Shown here piece after piece: positions 33,401-41,976 of a stretch of DNA of 64,000 nt (the stretch's first letter is position 1; every line of letters starts with the position of its first letter). Under the pieces are notes generated by a model. The model had not been told where the DNA came from and did not search any database. It saw only the letters and a program-made list of their open reading frames with translations. Origin of the DNA: Aplidium turbinatum (Eukaryota > Chordata > Ascidiacea > Aplousobranchia > Polyclinidae); contig OU964918.1 in assembly GCA_918807975.1 (NCBI GenBank), positions 30,054,477-30,118,476 of the forward strand, given 5' to 3'. A program made the position numbers and the translations under genes.

Positions 33401-35189
33401 ACTTCGCGAAGAGGTTAGATCGAATCATGTCATGTTGCGCATGCGCAACTCTGCTGATGTGAACCGAACTTGCGTAGCTGTAACAAACTCTCTTCTATTT
33501 CTTGGAAGCGGCGTTGTGCAAAGGACGCATTAGCTAAACTATTACACGGCAACGAGCAATATGTTATCCGTGACATATGACCAACAGTATTGTGGCTGAT
33601 CATCATTATTCGTCACTATTTGTATGAGTGGACTTCTCATTTAGTAGTATTTCTGACGGAACACGGGCGACTGATCTTTCATTGTGTCCTTGGAAATAAT
33701 TTGTTGAACGACCATTGTTGTGTTGAACTTTGCTCCATTTTTAAACTATCTTTAACCGCAAGTTTGCATCCTTAGGCGGATGGTGGCATCCATTTTATTC
33801 GACATTCAACAATATCAAAATATGCCTTACAACTTGCTACCCGTATATGAGATTCGAGAATTTTTCACTGGTCTTCAACCGCTCAAAGGCTACACAGAGA
33901 AGGAATTCAACGATTATATTTATCAGTGCTCTCTTGAGGTGGAACCTCGTTCAGCAGAACGACCTGCTAGATTCGTAAGTTACTTTGTCGATTTTTTCTC
34001 AAAACTTTGTTTCGTATGCCTTGTCTGATGTGTACTATTTCTGATTATGAGTTTTTTGGCTTCACTTCACTTCGTTGATATTCTTCATGCCTTGAATAGG
34101 GCGGTTGAAAATTCAAAAATATTAGTAAACTTAATTCATATTCTGCTACAACTCTGCAGTATCGTATAGAGAGCAATATAGAAACAATATGGAAACGCAA
34201 TGCCCGGTTTATTTACATAAGCTTACAAAAGCTGAAAAGTTGATAAAACCGGCAATAGATTATAGTTGCCTGCCGCTATGCCCAAGTGTTAGTTCTGATT
34301 TGACGTGTGATCAATTCACCAGCTAATCTTGATTATTGGATGCATTTAGCCCAAGCTTGTCACCGATAAAGAAATTAAATCTCCGGGAATCATACCAAGC
34401 AAGAAAACTGCCACGAAGAGTAATCTCTTCCGAGAAGAATCCCGTTTGTCGCTGCAGGAACGTCGAAATTCCGCACCCGATGATGATTCTTCTAATTCTG
34501 CAGTCCTTACTCCAGAGACACCAATGACACCCGTTCAAAAAGAGCCATCTCCTCCTCCATGTCCTCCTCGCCTACCCATGCATGATGTCGTATCTGCTTC
34601 TCCAGTACTAGATAAATCCATATTTTCGTTTGATTTTGGAGGAGCATCATCTTCCACGGAGTCTCAATTCTTCCCAAGACCTTCCGTCGAAGATGAAGAT
34701 ATCCCACCGCCTATTCCTCCAAGAGATGATACCCCATTACCACCGCAATATGCTGAAACAGAGAAGGAATTCTTCCACAATGCGGACATGCTGGCGTATC
34801 ACCAGCCCATGGTGGGACGATACGCCCAGCACGAGCGCTACTGTGGCGTTCCCGAACAAGTGGAAGTGAACAATGCTTCTTTCAATCACTCGGATGCGTC
34901 ATATTCTCAACCGGATCCATCGTTTGGAAATTTTCCTCCTCCTTACAACTCGATTTCACAATCTGCAAGTCGTGCTCCTCCTGTCCCTCCCAGAGATGCT
35001 CCCGCCATTCCTCCACGTGATCCTCCTCCACCAACCTCTGCACCATCATTTGATGGTTACTCCGGGATGCACTACGTCCCGGAACCCACGCGATTTACAA
35101 ACTCCTCCTCTTCTAGATACTCTAACAACTCTTCTTCTGAAACCCCTCCCCCTATACCAAGACGCCAGCCAAGTGCCCCCTCATTTTAG
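14438..35189 (+). CDS. SOS1: Son of sevenless (SOS) Ras guanine nucleotide exchange factor, 22 exons, 5' end missing
   Basis: SOS loads Ras with GTP at the plasma membrane after GRB2 brings it to activated receptors. Exons: 14438-14554, 15108-15245, 16886-17050, 18419-18497, 18921-19051, 20272-20415, 20774-20884, 21285-21386, 21462-21586, 22002-22128, 28062-28223, 28693-28907, 30003-30127, 30566-30647, 31158-31280, 31570-31884, 32182-32314, 32788-32937, 33118-33235, 33317-33413, 33776-33974, 34350-35189. All junctions are AG/GT and keep frame, giving 1265 residues, against about 1330 in human SOS1. Domain order is histone fold, DH, PH, REM, CDC25, proline-rich tail. The first coding exon (about 40 residues, usually containing a FFSEEN-type motif) was not recognised upstream. 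A single invertebrate SOS cannot be assigned to vertebrate SOS1 versus SOS2; the symbol is given for orientation. Introns carry hAT and Penelope-like insertions. Confidence 0.96.
15386..15692 (-). mobile_element. Penelope-like (PLE) terminal insertion in SOS intron, 13-bp duplication
   Basis: Exact 13-bp duplications CTACCATTTCTCT (15373-15385, 15693-15705) flank a 307-bp insertion. Its left part encodes on the minus strand [20 protein letters not shown], like the N-terminal start seen in the PLE insertions at 46.0 and 59.7 kb (MEQGSCQNKTRSESEAD). The right part is an inverted repeat with hammerhead-like motifs in both arms (15548-15594 minus; 15619-15665 plus). This is only a terminus, not a whole element. 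PLE assignment is by structural analogy with 57763-59764. Confidence 0.65.
15619..15665 (+). ncRNA. Hammerhead ribozyme-like motif (PLE family 1)
   Basis: Order seen: AGAGA (stem I 5'), CUGAAGA, a hairpin of about 21 nt with a UACG-like loop (GUGAGGGC paired with GCCUCUC, imperfect), GAAA, UC, UA (candidate cleavage dinucleotide), then UUUCU, which pairs with AGAGA. This matches the hammerhead plan CUGANGA / stem II / GAAA / minimal stem III / UH / stem I. Stem II is not perfect, so activity is uncertain. Confidence 0.5.
15722..16058. mobile_element. Second Penelope-like terminal insertion, 3 bp from the first, 13-bp duplication
   Basis: 13-bp duplications GTATGTTGATTAT (15709-15721) and GTATATTGATTAT (16059-16071), differing at one site. 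The insert ends in a near-perfect inverted repeat about 100 bp long per arm (GTAACTACAAATATTTTAT and its complement) with a hammerhead-like motif in each arm; the 15885-15937 minus copy is the better one. It differs in sequence from the insertion at 15386-15692 but has the same architecture, so it is a second PLE-like family. Confidence 0.6.
15885..15937 (-). ncRNA. Hammerhead ribozyme-like motif (PLE family 2)
   Basis: On the minus strand: UAAGAGUA (stem I), CUGAUGA at 15921-15927, hairpin GCCGCC-UUUAC-GGCGGC, GAAA at 15899-15902, GC, UC (candidate cleavage site), then UACUUAUA, which pairs with the first segment (7 of 8 positions counting a G-U). Stem II is a perfect 6-bp GC helix, with one unpaired A between CUGAUGA and the stem. 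This is the cleanest of the set together with 17174-17220. Confidence 0.62.
17174..17220 (-). ncRNA. Hammerhead ribozyme-like motif (PLE family 3)
   Basis: On the minus strand: UUCGCU, CUGAGGA (17208-17214), hairpin GCGCAU..GGUGCGC, GAAA (17184-17187), CG, UC, then AGUGAA, which pairs fully with UUCGCU (one G-U). GAAACGUC with an almost absent stem III matches what is described for hammerheads of Penelope-like elements. The surrounding 17130-17300 is presumably a PLE relic in the SOS intron after the 16886-17050 exon; its limits were not found. Confidence 0.6.
18921..21586 (+). CDS. SOS1: SOS exons: Dbl-homology (DH) domain
   Basis: Five exons (18921-19051, 20272-20415, 20774-20884, 21285-21386, 21462-21586) encode the DH domain, the Rac/Rho exchange module that also autoinhibits the Ras site. 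Recognisable segments are [58 protein letters not shown] (nearly identical to vertebrate SOS), [21 protein letters not shown] and the [13 protein letters not shown] helix. The exon 21462-21586 ends in phase 2 with a basic, poorly conserved stretch, as expected for the DH-PH linker. The 1.2-kb intron before 20272 holds a hAT MITE (19375-19836). Confidence 0.94.
19375..19836. mobile_element. hAT MITE (462 bp) in SOS intron
   Basis: Exact 8-bp duplications GTCTAAAG (19367-19374, 19837-19844) flank perfect 15-bp termini CAGTGGTTCTTAACC / GGTTAAGAACCACTG. These termini are typical of widespread hAT families (CAGTGGTTCTCAACC class). The subterminal GC-rich runs (GGGGGGGCGCGCCCCCC) are also characteristic. 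No coding content; non-autonomous. Confidence 0.9.
21095..21225 (-). repeat. Dispersed repeat, inverted copy of 36285-36360
   Basis: Shared words include GATGATGAAACCAAAGACTGG, CTACTAG and CGGCCCC near TCACACGA, in opposite orientation and with an internal insertion at 21180-21200. It lies in the SOS intron before exon 21285. Class unknown; no polymerase III boxes recognised. Confidence 0.5.
22002..28907 (+). CDS. SOS1: SOS exons: pleckstrin-homology (PH) domain, split by a 5.9-kb transposon-filled intron
   Basis: Exons 22002-22128, 28062-28223 and 28693-28907 encode the PH domain, which binds phosphoinositides and phosphatidic acid. Matches are [19 protein letters not shown] (human NIDGWEGKDIGQCCNEFIM), [19 protein letters not shown] (HIFLFDGLMICCKSNHG), [11 protein letters not shown], and the C-terminal helix [20 protein letters not shown] ending in [10 protein letters not shown], which leads straight into REM. 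The intron 22129-28061 is the largest in the gene and holds a 445-bp hAT and a three-deep hAT nest. The following intron carries another hAT (28972-29729), 64 bp after the donor. Confidence 0.94.
23198..23281. mobile_element. Tiny palindromic MITE-like element (about 84 bp)
   Basis: CAGGCAGCAAAATCCG at left and GAATTTTGCTGTCTG at right are inverted; the centre TTGAATC..GTCTGCAGGCGTTGAATCAATG is palindromic. The whole unit is thus one hairpin. Same family as the scattered GTTGAATCAATG copies in this window. No target duplication could be defined. Confidence 0.55.
23304..23748. mobile_element. hAT MITE (445 bp) in the large SOS intron
   Basis: 8-bp duplications CTGTAGAA (23296-23303) and CTGTAGGA (23749-23756), one mismatch. 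Termini CAGGAGTCACCAAACT and AGTTTGGTCACCCCTG are inverted with minor differences; the subterminal GGCCCACGGGCCGG / CCGGCCC blocks are typical of hAT. No transposase remnant seen. Confidence 0.85.
24242..25390. mobile_element. Middle hAT element of the nest
   Basis: Exact 8-bp duplications CCTTGTAG (24234-24241, 25391-25398) flank perfect 11-bp termini CAGGCGCGGAT / ATCCGCGCCTG. GC-rich subterminal runs (GGGGGGGCCCGGGCCCCCCCC at left, GGCCCCCCCC at right) are present. It contains the hAT at 24555-25045, so its own length would be about 650 bp; non-autonomous. Confidence 0.9.
24555..25045. mobile_element. Innermost hAT element of the nest (491 bp)
   Basis: Exact 8-bp duplications GAATGGCT (24547-24554, 25046-25053) flank perfect 15-bp termini CAGTGGCGTAGCCAG / CTGGCTACGCCACTG, a terminus shared by many animal hAT MITEs. 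C-run and A-run tracts lie inside. It is necessarily the youngest of the three. Confidence 0.9.
26348..28061. other. SOS intron sequence without recognised elements
   Basis: The 3' part of the large PH-domain intron. AT-rich; no inverted termini, coding similarity or RNA gene recognised. It ends in the acceptor gatgctgacag before the exon at 28062. Confidence 0.5.
28972..29729 (+). mobile_element. hAT deletion derivative retaining the end of its transposase
   Basis: Exact 8-bp duplications GTTATACC (28964-28971, 29730-29737) flank CAGGGTTGCCAT and ATAGCAACCCTG. Plus-strand frames from 29232 carry [11 protein letters not shown] and, in a shifted frame at about 29425-29470, [15 protein letters not shown], then [20 protein letters not shown] (29507-29566). 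That is the hAT C-terminal dimerisation block, broken by frameshifts and a stop. Shares the CAGGGTTGCCA terminus with 23785-26339 and could be a relative of the source of that group. Confidence 0.85.
30003..31884 (+). CDS. SOS1: SOS exons: Ras exchanger motif (REM), start of CDC25 domain
   Basis: Exons 30003-30127, 30566-30647, 31158-31280 and 31570-31884. Visible blocks are [31 protein letters not shown], the short 82-bp exon with [16 protein letters not shown] and [42 protein letters not shown], and [19 protein letters not shown]. The exon at 31570 ends with [17 protein letters not shown], the first conserved block of the CDC25 domain. REM holds the distal allosteric Ras site and supports the catalytic helical hairpin. 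The small exon at 30566 is easily missed but is required for frame (phase 1 in, phase 2 out). Confidence 0.94.
32182..33974 (+). CDS. SOS1: SOS exons: CDC25 catalytic RasGEF domain
   Basis: Exons 32182-32314, 32788-32937, 33118-33235, 33317-33413 and 33776-33974, following the start of the domain in 31570-31884. Conserved blocks are [108 protein letters not shown] and [10 protein letters not shown]. These are the blocks that form the nucleotide-expelling helical hairpin and the Ras-binding core. The PPCVPF and [12 protein letters not shown] segments are almost invariant in the family. No catalytic block is missing, so an active exchange factor is expected. Confidence 0.95.
34350..35189 (+). 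CDS. SOS1: SOS terminal exon: proline-rich SH3-docking tail
   Basis: An 840-bp last exon encodes 279 residues and the TAG stop. It begins [16 protein letters not shown], matching the KSPGxRP segment that follows the CDC25 domain in SOS proteins, and contains [10 protein letters not shown], a potential phosphosite region. At least four class-II-like SH3 ligands are seen: [29 protein letters not shown] and PPPIPRRQP. In the family such motifs bind GRB2 SH3 domains. The 3' UTR beyond 35189 is repetitive; AATAAA occurs near 35759, but no cleavage site can be fixed. Confidence 0.93.
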   Translation, partial: PKLVTDKEIKSPGIIPSKKTATKSNLFREESRLSLQERRNSAPDDDSSNSAVLTPETPMTPVQKEPSPPPCPPRLPMHDVVSASPVLDKSIFSFDFGGASSSTESQFFPRPSVEDEDIPPPIPPRDDTPLPPQYAETEKEFFHNADMLAYHQPMVGRYAQHERYCGVPEQVEVNNASFNHSDASYSQPDPSFGNFPPPYNSISQSASRAPPVPPRDAPAIPPRDPPPPTSAPSFDGYSGMHYVPEPTRFTNSSSSRYSNNSSSETPPPIPRRQPSAPSF

Positions 35190-35868
35190 TATTAATGATC
35201 TGAGCAATTCACGGTATTTGGTGATTCAACGTAAAATGACGCGTTTCTTTATAGCTTGCAATAGCCTATATAAATGAAATGGTGGTACGATTCCTGTATT
35301 TCTTATAATTACAAATATTTTTGTTCAAGTTTTCCTTTATCAAAAAGTGCTAACTGCTAATCCCATTACTTCGCTTTACGACCGTTATTAATATGCGGCA
35401 AAATAATGACGTCTGGTCAATTTGTTTTTGCTGTTATGAAAAAGCGATGTCATGCGGTTGTGTGTGGCTATGTCTATCTAGACATGTGGCCTGATTTGTC
35501 ACATTCTACAGAATTTCCCAGATTTTGTCAATTTTTGGTAACTGTCTGAATATATATTTTTTAATTATACTTTAACGTTTTTACTATCTTCCCCAAGTAA
35601 CACAATGGGTTTTAACATCATCAGGCGTTGAAAAACAAAGACAATTTGTTTCATGAAATTTGAAGTCTCATTGGACGTTTTTAAGTTTTTTCCTCTTTTT
35701 TCTGCTTCCCCAAAGCAGCAAAAAGTTACAAAATTTCAATCAGACAGTAACAGTAGCAGTAATAAAAATCTGCAAAATGTGGCAAATCAGGCGCATCTCC
35801 AGGTAGCCATATTGTGACGCAGAAAGACAACTTGCTTTAACCATTGATTTCATTTGCCACGTTGATCA
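35190..35868. other. SOS 3' flank, AT-rich with a dispersed repeat
   Basis: Presumed 3' UTR followed by spacer. The stretch 35700-35815 recurs in diverged form at 37895-38050 (both have CCCCAAAGCARCAAAAAG and a block ending GCATCTCCAGGTRGCCAT, same orientation). AATAAA at about 35759 lies within this repeat, so its role in SOS polyadenylation is doubtful. Confidence 0.4.
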
Positions 35869-35869
35869 C

Positions 35870-36525
35870 CGGTTAGACTAGAGTGTAGACGTCGCTATAA
35901 AATCATCTGGACTGGAAATCAAAATCAAAAGCTTGGCTTCATCTTGCACGACAAACAGGATTGCCATATTGGCCGTTTTAGCATCAAATTTGAGCGTTTT
36001 TTCGCATTTACCAGGCTACTTTGAATTTGGCATTTTGATATATTTTTAGATTTTTATTTTAAATAGTTTAAAAAACTCCGTTTTATCAATGGGCAGTAGC
36101 CTATTTACTAAACATCAGGTTTGAAAAGGCAACCTTTTTCGAGTCTTGATGCTTTTCATAATATTGCATTTCGGGCTGATTTTGTCAACAGCATGATTAC
36201 TACCATAGGAAGCCTAAAGTGTTGCGATCGTGCCATATTGTAAATTAGAAAATGTATAAAAAAACGTCACGCTTCTTCTTCGTGTGAACCTCTGGGGCCG
36301 AGGTTCCCGGACTACAGTGGAAGGCTACTAGAGCAGCCAGTCTTTGGTTTCATCATCCATGACGCATAGACCTACCACTCCTTGAAGATGGTCAAGTTTA
36401 TAAAATTTGGCGTTAAAACCGCCAATACGGCAATCCTGTTTGTTGCCAAGATGAGGCCTAGCGTTTGATTTCCAGTCCAGATGCTATTATAGCCACGTTC
36501 ACGACTAGAGTTAGTGAAACTCTGT
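35870..36525. repeat. Large inverted repeat around a hAT-like core
   Basis: Inner termini CAGGATTGCCATATTGGC (35956) and GCCAATACGGCAATCCTG (ending 36438) are inverted and resemble the CAGGGTTGCCA hAT group, but no 8-bp duplication flanks them. The inverted homology continues outward: CATCTGGACTGGAAATCAAA at left matches the complement of TTTGATTTCCAGTCCAGATG at right, and GACTAGAG appears on both sides. The core also contains a segment (about 36285-36360) that recurs inverted at 21095-21225. Confidence 0.6.
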
Positions 36526-36941
36526 TGCACTTTATTGACGTGGTTACCATGTTTTTGATCGCCGTGAGTCGAGTATGAAATCACGAGTGGAAGCAAACTG
36601 TCGATTCTTGCAAACCTTTAACTTTTAATCAAGCACAAACAATTATCGTGTAAAGTTGTACAATTGTATCGGGTGCATTTTGTTACCGCTTAATATTTTG
36701 TCACGATGGCATATTCTACTTACGTAATTTCGAACAGAATCAAGTTATCAGCACTTGTTAGAAAACTCTAAAAGTTTAACTGCGTTTGAAAGAACTTTGC
36801 TTCTGTTCAGTTTTATTGGTTTTTGTTAGTTTCGAGTCGTGGCAGTGAATACAATGAGCTGAACAACTTATCCATAGCCTCTGTTGGGACTTTCTAGTGC
36901 GAGTTGATGTGTTTTAACAAGTTGTTTTCGCCAGGGATATG

Positions 36942-37015
36942 GAGTCGGGCGAAAAACATCGGATTCCTGTGGCTCGATTTTTAACCGTCCAACTCCGAGT
37001 CCAGGATTGTCAGCT
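36942..37015. repeat. Fragment related to the CAGGGCTGTGGAGTCGG hAT family
   Basis: CAGGGATATGGAGTCGGGCG followed by AAAAACATC and CCAACTCCGAGTCC resembles the termini of the element at 48919-49233. No matching second terminus was found, so it is a truncated or diverged copy. Confidence 0.4.
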
Positions 37016-37200
37016 TTATTAATTCTTGAATTTTATTGAAAAAACATAATTTAGTAGTTGTATGAAAATGCAGTGGATAAGCATTATGGTATTGTAAGCA
37101 AGGGGGTTTCGGTTTTGCGTATTTGGCTACTCGTCTTTGTACAAGCAGTTTAAAATTCAAGTGTTATAAAGTGAAGGAAGGCGTCCAGGGCCATCATTGT

Positions 37201-37520
37201 CCGCCCCGTTAGCTCAGTAGTTATACGCTCCTGGCTCAAGATCACGCGGCTTTGGTTCGGCTCTCGGTGTGTGCGCTTGAGCAACGAATTTCAGGACTGC
37301 TCTCCATTCAGAAACACCTAATGAATGGAATGATTTCCCGGCAACAATTCAACAATCTGAAAACTGGACTCTCAGTCCTGGTAACCGGCCCTACGTCAAG
37401 AGCCTCTACATTCTAAAATCTACAAGTAGGCCTATGCGAAATTACCAGGAATAACCAATCAAGGCTTTGTCAGTCAAGGATAAAGATTGAAAAACCAACC
37501 AATCATGGTTTGCGTCGTCT
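37201..37520 (+). repeat. tRNA-derived SINE
   Basis: The head reads like a tRNA: CCCCGTTAGCTCAGTAG with an A box (TAGCTCAGTAG, about 37210-37220) and, 34 nt on, a B box (GGTTCGGCTC, about 37254-37263). The flanking arms do not form a good acceptor stem and there is no believable anticodon loop, so it is not a tRNA gene. An unrelated body follows to about 37500, ending in A-rich ACCAACCAATC. Limits are approximate. Confidence 0.65.
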
Positions 37521-40500
37521 TTTAATATGTGGTTTGAGTTTATTTTAAATTTGTTTATTGTTTACTTTATAGAATGAGATAATTTTGCAAAAACGAGTAA
37601 ACTGTAATTTTTTGGGCACGTGACCAAGTGTCCCCCTCCCAACTTTGGATTTGTTGCGGGTTTCTTTGGCACTTTGTTGACGTTGCATTGAAACGGATTA
37701 AGACCTACCATCCAGTTCTTAGTTGAGAAACAAGCACGCTGATTAAAACAAAGCTAACTTCAGCAATTTCCCTCATGTTACCCGGTTCTCCAATCACTGC
37801 GGAAAAAAGTGTCTTAATTAAAAAAATACTGTAGCCAAAGACAATTTGATTTCGAAGATTTTAGTCAGACTGTTAATTTTTCAATAACAGTCTGATTGAG
37901 CGTTTTTCAACTTTTCCCCAAAGCAACAAAAAGCTTTTATATCATTAAGAGACAGCAAAAAGAAAAACATCTCAGAAAATGTCAATTTAACACCAGCAGT
38001 AGCGGCAATCACAATGTGACAAATCAGGCCGCATCTCCAGGTGGCCATGGGCCACAATATGCAAATTCTTTTCAGGGTCACTTCTAAAAGTTTGGTGGGT
38101 CAGGAAATTAATAATTTTTTTAAAGAAGCCCCCATATGCAAAAAGATTGAAATTCATTGACCAAGAGAATTTTATGCAGCTCATACTAGCCTACTAACAT
38201 TATTGAAATTCTGATACGAAGAACATGCTCCATAAATAAAAATATTTTTAAACAATTTTACATAGGCTACATCTTCTTAAGCTTCAAATTCCCGCTATTC
38301 ATGTGAGAGTCAGCTGTCTGTTTATTTTCGTTGTTTATTTAACCCTTCTAGCTATTGTTCTCGAGGCAGAGTGTTTATAGCGACTTGTACTTTTCGCATT
38401 TTCACTCTGATTCGGTAATAAAATTTACATGTTTTATATACAATTTTACTTGCAACTTTTCGGATAATTAGTTTTTTGCTTCATGAATTCTATTTGCAAT
38501 TTTAGCTTTATCTATTCAGAAATAATTAGGTATTTTGGGGAAAAATTTTTTTTACCGGTACGGTAGCCTATGAAAAATGCAAATACAGGTTTTGGTCAAA
38601 AGTTACAAAAAAAGTGCGAGCAATGTACAAATTCTATCGACAGATAGTTTATACTACGTAGTCTAATACCTAAGTAGCAGGCTAAAATTATAACAGACTG
38701 ACAAAGAAAACCTTTTTTTGGTATCTAGCTCAAGCATAAGCGTGCTGGTGCACAGAACATCAGTAAGAGTGAAGAAGAAGGTGTCGAGTGCGGTGGTTCT
38801 GTTAGATGCTTGTTGTGAAAGCAAACCGGTGTAAAGAACATGGCTACCAGTACCGCCCAGTGACCCGGGGCTGGCAACCAGGCTTATTCTGCTGCTGCTT
38901 TTAAATGAAGTGTTGAGGGAAGGTTTTCAATGTGATTTTAAACAAAAGACTTTAAGAAAGAATTGACTAAGTAAAGTTTTGGTAGATCTGTTCATGTACC
39001 GGTATTCTTATCAGACACCGTTAGCATAGCATAGGCCCATAGGTTAATTGTAAATTGAACATATTGGTAATACATAGTAGGCTACATGTTATTTTTTTGC
39101 TAGCTTGTGATGTAAAAATCAAGAAGTCGCGATGATGGGCTAATGGTGCTAATAATTATAACTGTAAAACCGAGTCTTAACGTACTGGTAGGCGTAATCA
39201 ACTGAAACTTTTTTGATGCTGTCGCAACTTGCAATATGTGATGAGGGGAAAGTAACTAACTATAGCTACATTTAAATGGCCTTTCGATTTCCTTGTTTTG
39301 TTGCTTCAACGTCAACAAACATTAGATCGACCGAACACTGGTCTAAGTTTTAAGTCCATGTTAGAATTCAAATAAAACCTTTCACAATGACGTGCTTAAA
39401 AGTAGAACAAATTTCTGAACAAAGCAATTTACAAGGCTTGCCTCAATGTTACAATCCACTCTCACGGGCACTTAATCATTAAACGCTAAAACTGCGATGT
39501 TGAGTCTCTGCAACATTGATTCATTGTTTTTTAATGTTAAGTTTGCATCAGAATGACCAAACGTGATTTTTTTCTCGAATGATTGTTGTTGTGAGTTTAG
39601 CTTTACAAATGAGTGATGTGCAGAGACGCACAGTGACCTCGTAGATCAGCTGGTGATAGTGCCTAAGGTTGTATTGATGAATAAATACGCTATCATAAAA
39701 CAAAATCAGTAAGTCTACCATGCAACCAAAAAAGCAGCTTTATTTGCAAACCACTGGAAATACAGTTGCTTATGTGAAAGTGTTATAACTTTTTTGTTTT
39801 GACAATGATAATATGCAATAAAGTATGCTACGATTAACTGCTGCATAAAATCGTTGTTGTTATGTGAACAAGTTTTGTTCAATATTAGTTTACGGACTCG
39901 CGAAGTTCCAGACCACAAAACTGATAATAATTTTCTTCCCATTGTTCTCATGAGTTGAATGACAGAACAGCAATTGATATTCCTGGTGAAAGCAAGCGTA
40001 TGTTTGCGAAGTGAAAAGGACATAAGACTACCTTAAACATTTAGGTTTAAGTCTTGATTCAAGAGTCGCTCAAGGATTAGTTGACGAACAAAAAGCTAGT
40101 AGCCCACGTAACACAAGAATTCAAGTTGTGTTTATTGAAATTAAACCAAAATTTATAAGTTATAGAAAGTAAGTGAAAGTTAGCTGAGTTGATTTATGTT
40201 GAAGGCCTCACAGCCCCAGGGCCTCAGGTTATTTTCTTTGATACAGCTTTTGCATCAAAACAAGATCAGCAATTTGGATGCTGTTTTATGTAGTATCCGC
40301 CATCTTCAGAAACACTTAATTGAATTGCCACGTTTTGTCAACGCTTTTTGTTCGACAACAAAAAAATCAGCAATTTATCAAAGTTTGTTGACACCATATA
40401 ACAACAAGAGATTAACTTGCAGTTACAAGCTATTGTAGGCTATTCAAAATAGCTTGCGGCACGTTTTGAGATTACAGAGGATGTTTTCTACCTCCTGAAA

Positions 40501-41976
40501 TTCCCACAAAAATAAGACTTGCTTATTCCGAAAATGAACGTTAGAAGACACAATTTCAAACATAGGTTATTGTTCGTGTAAGCCACGAGTAGGCTACACA
40601 TCAAGTTTGAAATCCATCCAACAATGGATTTTGATTTATATATTTGCTTTTACGACGCAGAAAGTCAATAGTTGATGGTAGCGTTGCATGGCAACTATTC
40701 CAACATTGAAAGTGTTGAAAGATCGTTATTTTACGTTAGGGAATATTTTCTATCGTTTCGAATGTGCTATTTGTTTTGTTCGTGCAACAAGCAAGAAGTA
40801 TTGTTTGCACCAGCCAAAAGTGTTTGACATTACCTTTTATTCAGTATTTTTAAGTCTAAAATAACTCTTTGAACTCCCTTTATGTGAAAGCAAACGTATA
40901 ATCAAATAAAGGCTCAAACGATGCAGTTAACTGAAATGTATTTTTGTCAATTTTTTTCATCAAGACTAGAATATCAAGACTATCGTACTCGAAAAAATAA
41001 CTAGTGAGTTTCAGAAAATGCTGCACAATTTTTTGCTTTCACAAAGTTACGCTACAGTAGAACTGTTCAGCGGAGAACTCGTGATGATGACACCCAAACA
41101 GACAACCAGAAATAGTAGTTACCAGAGGAAATATATTAAGCAATTGCCTGACTCAAAAAAATATTGTTGCATACAAGTTTCTTACTGCTGGCTAATGTTT
41201 TGTTGCTTTGAACCAGTTGATCAAATCAAACTAGCTTACAATAGCTTTATCAAATCAAACAATTCGGCCCGGGTGTGGCAGTATAGTGGCCTGCAAGACA
41301 GCCTAGGTTGTACGTACAAAATGCGACAAAAATATAAGAGGCAAAGCTGAGCAAACCGATAGTTATAAACGCTAAATCTGAGGCAAAAAAGATGTTTCCA
41401 GCTTATAACTTTCAAGATGTCTTACAATTTATGTCGACTAAGCAAGGACGAGTCCATAATGTCCTTCTAATTTGCTTCAACATGTATTGGACCTTTAGAT
41501 TTGTTGATTCGGAGGACGTAGAAAAATCCAAATTTTTTGTGTCTATCTAAATGAATACAAAATCACGAGGCTTCCAAAGATGATCAAGTTTGGCATTGAA
41601 GATAGCAAAGGAGTGCTTTGCCTCCAGATACCAGTCTCGCATCATACATGAATTATGGTATCGTGGTACAGCACAGCACACCGCATGTAGGCTATTGTAT
41701 ATGACTTTCGAAACAGGAATTGTGCATTATCTTCCCAATCCGTTTTTTATTTTATTTTTTTATTTCTATTAATCAATATTTAGTAAAGTTTAAAAATTTT
41801 TTAAACTTTATATTTTGGTGACTCATTATTAGCTTGTATTACTTTTATCTTATGGTTACAGATACGTATAGATAGGTTCAAAGGTGATTTGAAATTGTGC
41901 CAATGCTGAACCTAACTAATAAATAGCTCAAAACCAAGCTCTGTTTGTCAGATAGGAAGCCTGCTAAACTTCCATA
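37521..41976. other. Intergenic tract between SOS and CIMIP2
   Basis: About 4.4 kb, AT-rich, without a gene recognised on either strand. It contains the repeat copy at 37895-38050 and a weak copy of the GTTGAATC-type palindrome near 39495-39530. The CIMIP2 promoter must lie in its right part, but no TATA box or initiator stands out and the transcription start cannot be placed. In lineages with trans-splicing the ATG exon could be reached directly. Confidence 0.4.

Noticed and set aside
37201-37275. tRNA gene
   Set aside because: A and B boxes are present, but the acceptor and anticodon stems do not pair convincingly and a repeat-like body follows; called a SINE.
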